A DNA stretch of 9,871 bases from Cyanobacteria bacterium UBA8803 (GTDB lineage: Bacteria; Cyanobacteriota; Cyanobacteriia; Cyanobacteriales; Coleofasciculaceae), in the NCBI GenBank assembly GCA_003505715.1, contig DNXU01000110.1, positions 9,279 to 19,149 on the forward strand, written 5' to 3'. Under the pieces are notes generated by a model that searched no databases, was not told the DNA's origin, and saw nothing but the letters and a program-made list of their open reading frames with translations. Every line of letters starts with the position of its first letter. Position 1 is the first letter of the stretch. Position numbers and translations under genes: made by a program. Shown one piece after another: positions 1-7,112 of the stretch.

Positions 1-120
1 CCTCATCCCTCTCCCTATTTTCATCCTTGGTGATAAAATCCGAATTGGCACAACCCGGACGCACATTCCCTACCCGTGTATGTAAATATTGACAGGTGAA
101 CTAAGAAAGCGCATCATTCC

Positions 121-2013
121 ATGTTAGGCAAGTTACTAGACGGACGTTACCACATCAACCAAGTCCTCGGTGCTGGTGGATTTGGCCGCACCTACATCGC
201 CCAAGATACCAGGCGTCCGGGTAACCCTACCTGCGTTGTCAAACAGCTCAAACCAGCCAATAACGATCCTGGCTTTTTGGAAACGGCTCGACGCCTGTTC
301 AATAGCGAAGCCGAAACCCTAGAACAATTAGGAAACCACGACCAGATTCCCCGGTTACTCGCCTACTTCGAGGAAGACCGAGAATTTTACCTGGTACAAG
401 AATTTATCGAAGGACATCCCTTAAGCCAAGAGCTACTGCCCGGTCAACGGTGGGACGAAAACCGGGTAATTGAGTTGCTACAAGAAGTCCTAACTATTTT
501 GGACTTCGTCCACCGCCACGGGGTTATCCATCGGGATATCAAACCCGATAACTTGATCCGCCGCCACTGTGATCGGAAATTAGTATTGGTAGACTTTGGT
601 GCGGTGAAGCAAATCCGCACTCAACTCGCTAGCAATTACGGACAGGTTAGCAACACCGTCGCAGTTGGTACTCCTGGCTATATGTCCAGTGAACAGGCAC
701 TCGGTCAACCCCGTCCCAGCAGCGATATTTACGCACTGGGTATCATTGGCATTCAGGCACTTACGGGAATGATGCCAACCCAGTTTCAAGAAGATCTCCA
801 AACTGGCGAAATCCTTTGGCAGCATTTGGCACCAGTCAGTAGGGGGTTGGCAACTATCTTAACTAAGATGGTGCGTTACCACTTTAAAGACCGTTACCAG
901 TCAGTAGGCGAAGTATTACAGGCATTGCAGCAGTTCAAGGCTGATCCGGCTAGCTATTCTGCCACTACTCCAGCCTATTCGTCGGTGCGAGATGTTCAGG
1001 CAGCGGGTTCATCTTTACCAGCACCCAATTACTCAAATCCCTTATCTGAAAAATACACAATGGCAGCAGCTCCTAGCGCTGGAGTTCGCCAACCTGTGGC
1101 TTCCTCATCTAGCGCTCCTGCTGTTGCTCAACCTTACAAATCCGATAAACTGCCTATACTGTTAGGTATTAGCATGGCCTTTGCAGTTGGAGTAGGTATG
1201 GCCTATGCCAGCAGTCAGGGATTATTCAGTGGAATTGGTAATTTAATTAGCGATCGCAATCAGATGGGCAGCTGTAAAGTGGTGGCTGGAGTCTTGAACG
1301 TGCGCTCAGAACCTGGAGGTAGCGTGCTTGACACTGTCACAAAAGGGACAAGTCTAGCGCTGACTGGTAAGGAGCAAAAGGATTGGGTAGAGATTAACTC
1401 GCCGATGAAGGGATGGGTATTTAACGACAGCCAGTATATCGACTGTAACTCAGCCACTCCCACCATTGCCCAGACCGAACCGAGTCCAACTCCAGTTAAG
1501 ACCCAACCTAGTCCAACTCCGGATGAAACTCCAACCCCGACAACAGAAAAATCCCCCGATCAACCAAAACCTGTTGATAATAGTGCCAAAATCTTAGCCA
1601 AAGCAGCGGAAAAGTATCAGCAGGGTAAATTGGACGAAGCGATCGCCGACGCTCAATCTGTTCTCCCCGACAGTCCTGCTTTTAAAGATGCTCAAGACCA
1701 AATTGAGCAATGGCAGCAGGAATGGTCAGATGCTAAAGCTAAATTCGAGCGCATTGAACAAGCCTACAAAGAAGGCCGTTATATCGATGTATTGATTTAT
1801 GCCTCAGATAGCAATTTTCCAGAGCAACGTTATTGGCGAGAGAAGTTGAATCAACTCGTTCAGGACGCCATGAAGCGTAAAGATGAAGCGGAGTCCAATC
1901 CCGAAGTATCTCCTTCACCCGAACAGTCAGACACTCAACAGCCTGCACCGGAACCTCAACAATCGGTTCAGCCTTCCCAGGAAACTACTGACGAAACGTC
2001 AGAAAACCGATGA
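121..2013 (+). CDS. Membrane-anchored Ser/Thr protein kinase with extracytoplasmic SH3-like domain
   Basis: A 630-residue Hanks-type kinase, probably of the inner membrane. The kinase domain covers about residues 9-272: glycine loop GAGGFG (17-22), ATP lysine K41, catalytic loop HRDIKPDN (137-144), DFG (158-160), GTPGYMSSEQ (183-192) and SDIYALG (201-207), so it should be active. A Ser/Ala/Pro-rich linker leads to one hydrophobic helix (about 344-363), then a bacterial SH3-type domain (about 385-442, with VLNVRSEPGG and KGWVF) outside the membrane, a Thr/Pro-rich spacer with repeated PSPTP, a helical TPR-like stretch (about 488-585) and a Pro/Gln/Glu-rich tail. The opening MLGKLLDGRY followed at once by the glycine loop is how this cyanobacterial kinase family normally begins, which supports the ATG at 121, although the Shine-Dalgarno is weak. 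Substrate and ligand cannot be told from sequence. It is the only plus-strand gene in the first 7 kb. Confidence 0.95.
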   Translation: MLGKLLDGRYHINQVLGAGGFGRTYIAQDTRRPGNPTCVVKQLKPANNDPGFLETARRLFNSEAETLEQLGNHDQIPRLLAYFEEDREFYLVQEFIEGHPLSQELLPGQRWDENRVIELLQEVLTILDFVHRHGVIHRDIKPDNLIRRHCDRKLVLVDFGAVKQIRTQLASNYGQVSNTVAVGTPGYMSSEQALGQPRPSSDIYALGIIGIQALTGMMPTQFQEDLQTGEILWQHLAPVSRGLATILTKMVRYHFKDRYQSVGEVLQALQQFKADPASYSATTPAYSSVRDVQAAGSSLPAPNYSNPLSEKYTMAAAPSAGVRQPVASSSSAPAVAQPYKSDKLPILLGISMAFAVGVGMAYASSQGLFSGIGNLISDRNQMGSCKVVAGVLNVRSEPGGSVLDTVTKGTSLALTGKEQKDWVEINSPMKGWVFNDSQYIDCNSATPTIAQTEPSPTPVKTQPSPTPDETPTPTTEKSPDQPKPVDNSAKILAKAAEKYQQGKLDEAIADAQSVLPDSPAFKDAQDQIEQWQQEWSDAKAKFERIEQAYKEGRYIDVLIYASDSNFPEQRYWREKLNQLVQDAMKRKDEAESNPEVSPSPEQSDTQQPAPEPQQSVQPSQETTDETSENR

Positions 2014-2044
2014 ACTTCTGACAGCAGAAGATTGAGATTGTATA

Positions 2045-2070
2045 GACGTTCTGGTGGAACGTCTTGTTAT
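2045..2070 (+). terminator. Possible intrinsic terminator of the kinase gene
   Basis: A 7-bp perfect stem (GACGTTC, loop TGGTG, GAACGTC; 2045-2063) begins 31 bases after the kinase stop codon and is followed by a T-rich but interrupted run (TTGTTAT). A second 6-bp hairpin, CTTCTG-ACAG-CAGAAG at 2015-2030, lies just before it. The weak T tract keeps confidence moderate. Confidence 0.45.
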
Positions 2071-2207
2071 CATGTCCGGTTGATTAACCCTAATAAAATC
2101 TGTCGCAGGGCGGGTTTTGACTTAAGATATATCTGCGGGGTCTATAATATTAGTCACTAAACCCGCCCCTACAGATATTTATTATGGGGGTTTAACCGGA
2201 CATGATA
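2068..2207. repeat. Nested palindromic repeat: 14-bp outer inverted repeat around a GTAGGGGC hairpin
   Basis: The outer arms TATCATGTCCGGTT (2068-2081) and AACCGGACATGATA (2194-2207) are exact reverse complements, and the similarity extends on either side with small gaps. Inside is a second palindrome: GGGCGGGTTT (2108-2117) against AAACCCGCCC (2159-2168) around a 41-base centre. Read on the minus strand, the inner hairpin starts CTGTAGGGGC (2174-2165), the same edge as the hairpins at 2283, 2431 and 3356. The nesting looks like one element inserted into another. No coding capacity, so if mobile it is non-autonomous. Confidence 0.75.
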
Positions 2208-2282
2208 TAACTTGTCTATGTCGGAGGGGACGCCAATTATGAAAGGCGATCGCACTCACACACCTTTTCATCATGAAAAACT

Positions 2283-2431
2283 GTAGGGGCGACCCGCTGT
2301 TTAGGATTAGGTGGATGTGACGAGAATTTATTGGGTCGCCCTGGATTATGCTGAGATTAAAGAGCCAATCAGGGCGAGTCAAATTGTCTTGTCGTTGGTA
2401 GCATTATATTGAAACAGCGACTCGCCCCTAC
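2283..2431. repeat. Paired inverted hairpins, REP/BIME-like element
   Basis: Two hairpins face each other. The left is GGGCGACCC (2287-2295) with GGGTCGCCC (2333-2341) around 37 bases. The right is GGGCGAGTC (2372-2380) with GACTCGCCC (2419-2427) around 38 bases. Their outer edges are GTAGGGGC (2283-2290) and GCCCCTAC (2424-2431), making 20-base terminal inverted repeats with 18 matches. Each hairpin pairs perfectly with itself, yet the two differ from each other at two stem positions (CC versus GT), i.e. the changes are compensated within each stem. Both loops begin GCTGTTT. The layout recalls REP pairs (BIMEs), in which a GTAG tetranucleotide flanks the hairpin; that comparison is inference. 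Confidence 0.7.
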
Positions 2432-2492
2432 ATTTGGGAACTGCTTTAAGCACCAACTTCTTTAATTAAGCGATCACACTCTAAATTCTTGA

Positions 2493-2540
2493 CCAATCAC
2501 CAATTACCAATTACCCATTACCAATTACCAATTACCATTA
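2493..2540. repeat. Heptanucleotide tandem repeat (STRR type), about seven CCAATTA units
   Basis: Units read CCAATCA, CCAATTA, CCAATTA, CCCATTA, CCAATTA, CCAATTA and a partial CCATTA. This is the short tandemly repeated heptamer class known from filamentous cyanobacteria. The last unit overlaps the stop codon of the Uma2 gene (2538-2540, minus strand), so the array begins exactly where that coding region ends. Confidence 0.85.
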
Positions 2541-3314
2541 AACTAAATCGGGATCGATTCCTTGTTGTCTGAGCAATTCTGCTAAACGTGCAGCTCGTTG
2601 TTCCGCTATCTCTGCTCTTTGTTTTTCTACTTCAGCTCTTTCACTCCCTGTTAGTAGCAAATTGCCCTCATTATCCCACCAGCGTAACCAGAATTGGGTT
2701 TGTTCCAGATAGGTGCTTTGCCATAGCCCTAACTCTACTTCCATTGGGGGGATGGGATAGTGTCCTCGTTCGTTCGGTTCTAGTTTCCGATAAGTAGTAT
2801 CTAGCAAGTGATACACTTCTAACTTGCTATTATTAACTTCAAAGATGCCATAGTAAGGAATGCCAATAATCTGCTCGTATACCCAAAATTTTCCAGGTCT
2901 TTCGGTTTCTCCTTCCTGGGAAATAACTAGAGGAGTGCGATCGCGTTCTTCACTACCATCACCGCTAGCAAATTCTAAGGCAATTATAGGTCTTCTATGT
3001 TCCCGCCACAGCACGTAGGAACGGCGGGTTTTACCTTTAAGTTTGGGTGGCACGCCGGGGATGTAAAACCAATCTGGCGCTTCTGCACCTTTTTCTGGTG
3101 GTTCGGTTTCTCGCCAATAAATACCACAATCTTGTCCGATCGCATAATTCCCGTCAGGATGTAGCTTGTGCAGGACGGGCAAAATAGATTCAGTCAAAAT
3201 AATACTCTGGGGATGCTCCTGAAAGTTTTTCACAAATGTACCATCGGACTCTGGCAATTGAGTATGGTCCGGAAAAGGAGGTGGTAGAGTGGCAGGGGTT
3301 AATGTTTCAGTCAT
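2538..3314 (-). CDS. Uma2 (DUF820) family endonuclease-like protein
   Basis: A 258-residue protein of the Uma2/DUF820 family, which has a PD-(D/E)xK nuclease-like fold and is greatly expanded in cyanobacteria; its biological role is mostly unknown. Candidate active-site residues are visible: PD (80-81), E114 in ALEFASGDGSEERD, and K142 in GKFWVYEQ, followed by the family's aromatic GIPYYGIFEV strand (151-160). The C-terminal tail (about 225-258) is a charged helix with repeated QRAE/RAARLAE segments, likely coiled coil, ending in QGIDPDLV as many relatives do. The length is normal and the gene looks intact. The ATG at 3314 has only a weak AAGTAAG upstream. It lies downstream of metH on the same strand but is separated by a palindromic repeat, so an operon is unlikely. 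No partner gene suggests a function. Confidence 0.9.
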   Translation of the reverse strand: MTETLTPATLPPPFPDHTQLPESDGTFVKNFQEHPQSIILTESILPVLHKLHPDGNYAIGQDCGIYWRETEPPEKGAEAPDWFYIPGVPPKLKGKTRRSYVLWREHRRPIIALEFASGDGSEERDRTPLVISQEGETERPGKFWVYEQIIGIPYYGIFEVNNSKLEVYHLLDTTYRKLEPNERGHYPIPPMEVELGLWQSTYLEQTQFWLRWWDNEGNLLLTGSERAEVEKQRAEIAEQRAARLAELLRQQGIDPDLV

Positions 3315-3355
3315 AGTGCTTACTTATTCTAGTGTTCGTTCATAATGACGAAGCT

Positions 3356-3420
3356 GTAGGGGCAGGTTTAGGGATTAACTCTTTTACATACACCGATGCA
3401 AATGCCACAAAACCTGCCCT
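3356..3420. repeat. GTAGGGGC hairpin between metH and the Uma2 gene
   Basis: GGGCAGGTTT (3360-3369) is the exact reverse complement of AAACCTGCCC (3410-3419), with a 40-base centre. The left edge is CTGTAGGGGC (3354-3363), the same as in the 2068-2431 elements. Its centre starts AGGGATTAA, close to AGTGACTAA in the inner hairpin at 2108-2168, so these two seem to form one subtype. It begins only ten bases past the metH stop codon and could end transcription, but the loop is long for an intrinsic terminator. Confidence 0.7.
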
Positions 3421-3429
3421 TGCTAATTC

Positions 3430-4197
3430 TCAAGCAGTGAAATACCTAGCCACTGGATGATAAGCCACGATCGCAGTAGTGGACTGTTCCGGATAAAGTT
3501 GCTCACTCTCATCCATATACAAATTAATGCGATCGCATTCCAACAACTCCAGCAACTTAAACTGATCCTGAATATTTGGACAAGCCGGATAACCAAAACT
3601 GTACCGAGAACCGCGATACCGTTGTGCCAAAACATCCCGAATATGATCCGGTTCCTCACTAGCAAAACCCAATTCTCGCCGAATGCGGGCGTGAGTCCAC
3701 TCTGCCAATGCTTCCGCCATTTGCACCGCTAACCCATGGAAATACAGATAATCGGTGTATTGATTGGCTTCAAAGAGCTTTTTCGCATATTCTGTCGCCA
3801 TTTCCCCTACCGTCACCGCCTGCATCGGGAAAACATCTAGGGGAGGAACAACTGAAGATGCTAAATCTTTAGGTTGATAAAAATCTGCAATACACAGACG
3901 CCGTCCAGATTTTTGGCGCGGGAACTTAAATGTTGCCATCGGTGCTGGATTGGGGGGAATTTCTGGACCTGATTGGTTGAGTATTTCCGGATTATATAGA
4001 TGTAAGGAATTACCCTCAGCCAGACAGGGAAAATAGCCATAAATTACCTGAGGACGCAATAAATTCTCTACCACCACCCGCTGCTTCCAGGTTTCCAGAA
4101 TTGGGTAAACCGTCTCTGCCAAGAAGCGATCGTAATCTTCCCGCGATTGTTCTTGGGGTTTACGGAACTGCCACTGTCCAGCAATCAAAGCCTGCAA
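3430..4197 (-). CDS. metH: C-terminal reactivation (AdoMet-binding) domain of methionine synthase, after an amber codon
   Basis: This segment is the MetH activation domain, which binds S-adenosylmethionine and docks flavodoxin to re-methylate oxidised cobalamin. Visible marks are [16 protein letters not shown] (53-58 counted from the TTG at 4197) and the AdoMet-site region [14 protein letters not shown] (194-207). It ends like other short cyanobacterial MetH C-termini (HPVARYFTA). It is not a separate gene by origin: it continues the frame of the upstream metH portion, from which it is divided by one TAG codon and seven sense codons. If translated separately it would need TTG at 4197; the nearest purine-rich AGGAG (4220-4216) is 18 bases away, too far for a good ribosome site, and the next ATG lies 87 codons inside the domain. 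Either readthrough makes a protein of about 1,191 residues plus the amber position, or the domain is lost. Confidence 0.8.
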   Translation of the reverse strand: MQALIAGQWQFRKPQEQSREDYDRFLAETVYPILETWKQRVVVENLLRPQVIYGYFPCLAEGNSLHLYNPEILNQSGPEIPPNPAPMATFKFPRQKSGRRLCIADFYQPKDLASSVVPPLDVFPMQAVTVGEMATEYAKKLFEANQYTDYLYFHGLAVQMAEALAEWTHARIRRELGFASEEPDHIRDVLAQRYRGSRYSFGYPACPNIQDQFKLLELLECDRINLYMDESEQLYPEQSTTAIVAYHPVARYFTA

Positions 4198-4218
4198 ATC
4201 TAGATACCCAAATATCTC

Positions 4219-4221
4219 CTA
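4219..4221 (-). other. metH: In-frame amber codon interrupting metH
   Basis: On the minus strand the reading is [17 protein letters not shown], with both sides in the same frame and both typical of MetH. From memory, relatives have Glu-Glu after IPL, so TAG probably replaces GAG by a single G-to-T change. No other gene end in this window uses TAG (TGA, TAA, TGA, TGA and TAA). It could be a recent nonsense mutation, a sequencing error, or a site of readthrough or suppression. Confidence 0.85.
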
Positions 4222-7005
4222 TAAAGGGATCTCATCTGCTTGCAGTAACCGAGTCCCCCAGAAAGGAGGAGTCGGACGAGCAATATCTAAAGTTACCGAT
4301 TCAGAACGAACTGTATCTTCTGCAATTGCGCCAACCTTCCCCCCCCCATTTCCTACATTCTCTACCTCTGCTACCTCGGTTACATCCGTTACCAAATCCC
4401 CTACCACCTCATCCAGAAATCCCCGCAAATCATCCCAATTCCCAGCGGATTTAGCTGGCATTAACTTATCCATAAAATGCAAATCTGAGAAGGCATCTTT
4501 CCCATAAATCACCTTCCCCCGGTAAGCATTTTGGCAATCCTGGCTCACAAACTTAGGTGTTAAAGCCGCACCTCCCAAGATTACAGGTACAGTTATCCCC
4601 CGCTCATTGAAAGTTTCCAGGTTATCCTTCATAAAGGCTGTAGACTTCACCAATAGCCCACTCATCGCCACGCAATCAGCCTGGTACTTTTCGTAGGCTT
4701 CAATAATATTATCCACAGGCTGCTTAATGCCCAGGTTGATTACCCTGTAACCATTATTAGTGAGGATGATATCCACTAAATTTTTACCAATATCGTGAAC
4801 ATCCCCTTTCACCGTAGCAATCACCACCGTCCCTTTACTATTATTCCCCGTCTCTTCTTTGGGCATGAATGGCTCTAAATACGCCACTGCTGCTTTCATA
4901 GTTTCTGCGGATTGTAAGACAAAGGGCAGCTGCATTTGTCCAGCACCAAACAGTTCCCCAACCACTTTCATGCCATCTAAGAGGAAAGTATTGATAATTT
5001 CCAGGGGAGGATAACTTTCTAAAGCTTTAGCGAGATTAACTTCTAGTCCAATCCGCTCACCATCAATAATATGGCGCTTGAGGCGTTCTTCCACAGGGAG
5101 TTTGTCATCTTCAGAGCGATCGCGTTTGGTAGTTTTCCCAGCAAATAGCTGAGTCAGTTCGGCTAGGGGGTCATAGATACAAATCGCCCCATCAAACTGG
5201 CGTTCGTCAAAGATTAACTTCCGGCACAATTCTTGATGTTCTGGCTCAATCTTAGCTAAAGGCAGAATCTTACTCGCACTAACAATAGCTGCATCCATCC
5301 CTACTGCCATTGCTTCATGCAAGAACATAGAATTGAGTACGATTCTGGCGGCTGGGTTCAAGCCAAAAGAAACATTAGAAACACCCAAAATAATATGACA
5401 TCCCGGTAATTCTTGCCGGATCTGCCGAATCGCTGCTATGGTAGCTTTACCATTAGCTCGATCTTCTTCAATCCCGGTTGAAATTGGTAAGGCGAGGGGG
5501 TCAAAGAAGATCTCATAGGGAGGAATGCCGTAGTCTATGGCTTGGTGATAGGCACGTTGAGCGATCGCAAATTTCTTTTGAGCTGTCCGCGCCATGCCTT
5601 CTTCATCAATAGTCCCCACAATAACACCCGCGCCGTATTTTTTGGCTAACTCCAGTACCTGGCAGAAACGCGGTTCCCCATCTTCATAGTTAGTGGAGTT
5701 GAGGATACATTTACCCCCAGCCACCTTTAATCCCGCCTCCATCTTTTGCCATTCCGTAGAATCCAGCATGAGGGGTAAGGTAACATTAGTAACCAAGCGG
5801 GACACCAATTCGTGCATATCGCGCACCCCATCACGCCCCACATAATCCACGTTAACATCTAGAACGTGGGCACCTTCCCGGATTTGGGACTTAGCTAAAG
5901 AAACCAATCCATCCCAGTCTTCAGCGTTTAACAAATCGCGGCATTTCTTAGAGCCACTAGCATTTAAGCGTTCGCCGATAATCAGGAAGGAATTATCCTG
6001 TTGATAGGGCTGAATGCTATAAATTGATGCTGCCGAAGGTTCAAAGCGAGGATGCCGCTCTTTGGGGTGCAAAGTTTTCCCAATTTCGGCTAATTGTTGG
6101 ATATGCTCCGGGCGCGTCCCGCAACAACCACCAATTACCTGCACACCCAAATCTTCGACAAAATGCATCAGTGCCATCCGCAGTTCCATCGGCGTTAGCT
6201 TGTAGTGAGCTTTACCGCCAATATTTTCTGGTAACCCAGCATTGGGGATACAGGATACGACGAAGGGTGAATTTTCTGAGAGATATTTAATATGTTCCTT
6301 CATGCGGTCTGGCCCAGTGGCACAGTTCAGACCGAGAATATCAATCGGATAGCGTTCTAAAATAGTTAGTGCCGCACTAATCTCGGAACCTACCAACATG
6401 GTGCCCATCACTTCCATCGTCACGGACACCATTAAGGGACGGCGTTCCCCCTTGTGCTGAAAAACCCGTTCAATTCCATTCAACGCCGCTTTAATTTGCA
6501 GCACATCCTGACAAGTTTCCACAATGAACAGGTCAACGCCACCATCATAAAGTCCTTCCGCCTGTTCAGCAAAACTAGCTTCCATCGTATCGAAGTCAAT
6601 ATGACCCAAGGTGGGTAGCTTGGTGGTTGGCCCAATCGAACCTGCCACAAACCGAGGTTTTTCTGGGGTCGAGAATTCCACCGCCACCCGCTTTGCCAGT
6701 TCGGCAGCTGTTTTATTTAGATAATAGGCTTGGTCTGCCAGGTCATACTCTGCCAGCACAATGGAAGTACTGCCAAAGGTATCGGTTTCAATAACATCTG
6801 CTCCTACCTCCAGAAAGCTGCGATGCACCTTCTCTACTGCCTCCGGCTTGGTATGAACTAGATACTCGTTACATCCCTCGTACTGCGGTCCACCGAAGTC
6901 TTCAGCAGTCAGATTTTGCGTCTGTAGTGATGTACCCATTGCACCATCGAAGACAAGGACAGGGCGTTCCGGGCTGTGGAGGCGAGCGAGGAAGGGGCTG
7001 TTCAT
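4219..7005 (-). CDS. metH: Cobalamin-dependent methionine synthase, N-terminal catalytic part ending at an amber codon
   Basis: A 928-residue reading frame carrying three of the four MetH modules. Residues about 15-310 are the homocysteine domain with zinc cysteines in GLNCATG (C228) and GGCCGT (C294, C295). Residues about 335-610 are the methyltetrahydrofolate (pterin) domain, with [25 protein letters not shown] and [10 protein letters not shown]. Residues about 636-860 are the cap and cobalamin domain, with [12 protein letters not shown] and the cobalt-ligand motif DVHDIG (735-740; H737), plus SGLLVKST and LGGAALTP. It transfers a methyl group from methyltetrahydrofolate through cobalamin to homocysteine. 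The start ATG at 7005 has GAGAAG a few bases upstream and the family's usual opening; a TAATAT at 7053-7048 could be its -10 box. The linker at about 866-905 is low complexity and includes a G9 run. The frame stops at TAG right before the reactivation domain. Confidence 0.95.
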   Translation of the reverse strand: MNSPFLARLHSPERPVLVFDGAMGTSLQTQNLTAEDFGGPQYEGCNEYLVHTKPEAVEKVHRSFLEVGADVIETDTFGSTSIVLAEYDLADQAYYLNKTAAELAKRVAVEFSTPEKPRFVAGSIGPTTKLPTLGHIDFDTMEASFAEQAEGLYDGGVDLFIVETCQDVLQIKAALNGIERVFQHKGERRPLMVSVTMEVMGTMLVGSEISAALTILERYPIDILGLNCATGPDRMKEHIKYLSENSPFVVSCIPNAGLPENIGGKAHYKLTPMELRMALMHFVEDLGVQVIGGCCGTRPEHIQQLAEIGKTLHPKERHPRFEPSAASIYSIQPYQQDNSFLIIGERLNASGSKKCRDLLNAEDWDGLVSLAKSQIREGAHVLDVNVDYVGRDGVRDMHELVSRLVTNVTLPLMLDSTEWQKMEAGLKVAGGKCILNSTNYEDGEPRFCQVLELAKKYGAGVIVGTIDEEGMARTAQKKFAIAQRAYHQAIDYGIPPYEIFFDPLALPISTGIEEDRANGKATIAAIRQIRQELPGCHIILGVSNVSFGLNPAARIVLNSMFLHEAMAVGMDAAIVSASKILPLAKIEPEHQELCRKLIFDERQFDGAICIYDPLAELTQLFAGKTTKRDRSEDDKLPVEERLKRHIIDGERIGLEVNLAKALESYPPLEIINTFLLDGMKVVGELFGAGQMQLPFVLQSAETMKAAVAYLEPFMPKEETGNNSKGTVVIATVKGDVHDIGKNLVDIILTNNGYRVINLGIKQPVDNIIEAYEKYQADCVAMSGLLVKSTAFMKDNLETFNERGITVPVILGGAALTPKFVSQDCQNAYRGKVIYGKDAFSDLHFMDKLMPAKSAGNWDDLRGFLDEVVGDLVTDVTEVAEVENVGNGGGKVGAIAEDTVRSESVTLDIARPTPPFWGTRLLQADEIPL
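4339..4395 (-). repeat. Nine-base tandem repeat and G9 run inside the metH linker
   Basis: Residues 871-885 of MetH read as a three-residue rhythm with valine in the middle ([15 protein letters not shown]), matched by near-repeats of nine bases such as GAGGTAGCA and GAGGTAGAG. They run straight into AAT followed by nine G (C9 at 4339-4347 on the plus strand), which encodes Asn-Gly-Gly-Gly. Because the repeat unit is a multiple of three, the frame is kept, but slippage in the G9 run would break it. Confidence 0.6.
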
Positions 7006-7097
7006 AAAAGTCTTCTCAATAATAATTTTGGCTAGGCTTTGGGAAATATATTAAAAGCCCGTTCTTAACATTATTGTGCAAAATTTACAGCATTAGT

Positions 7098-7104
7098 GAG
7101 GAAG
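7098..7104 (+). promoter_or_regulatory. Ribosome binding site that sets the start of the Phd-like gene
   Basis: GAGGAAG lies eight bases before the ATG at 7113. The frame is open upstream to a TTG at 7074, but that codon has no such site, and the 13 extra residues resemble nothing, so 7113 is preferred. Confidence 0.65.
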
Positions 7105-7112
7105 TTAAGACT

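Larger units (their letters stand above)
2014..2537. other. Gene-free intergenic block filled with repeats
   Basis: This roughly 520-base stretch between the convergent ends of the kinase and the Uma2 gene shows no credible gene. In order it holds a small hairpin (2015-2030), a terminator-like hairpin (2045-2063), a nested palindrome (2068-2207), a HIP1 octamer (2246-2253), a paired-hairpin element (2283-2431) and a heptamer tandem array (2493-2540). The only open frame of any size, on the minus strand at 2182-2382, runs through the palindromes and resembles no family. Confidence 0.8.

Noticed and set aside
89..117. Promoter with TTGACA (89-94) and CATCAT (112-117) before the kinase
   Set aside because: The -35 match is perfect, but a -10 there would put the transcript start inside the coding region, so it is probably chance.
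2182..2382. Minus-strand frame of 66 codons in the intergenic block
   Set aside because: It crosses parts of two palindromic repeats and has no ribosome site or family resemblance.
2108..2431. CRISPR array
   Set aside because: The repeats are inverted pairs with variable stems and irregular spacing, not direct repeats with uniform spacers, and no cas gene is present.
4219..4221. Selenocysteine or pyrrolysine as explanation for the metH stop
   Set aside because: The codon is TAG, not TGA; the position is Glu in relatives as I recall them, and pyrrolysine machinery is not known in cyanobacteria.
4101..4454. Plus-strand open frame across the metH amber region
   Set aside because: It is antisense to clearly conserved MetH sequence, has no family resemblance and its proline/leucine-rich tail is the mirror of the repeated linker.
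7074..7112. Upstream TTG start for the Phd-like gene
   Set aside because: The ATG at 7113 has a good ribosome site; the TTG has none.
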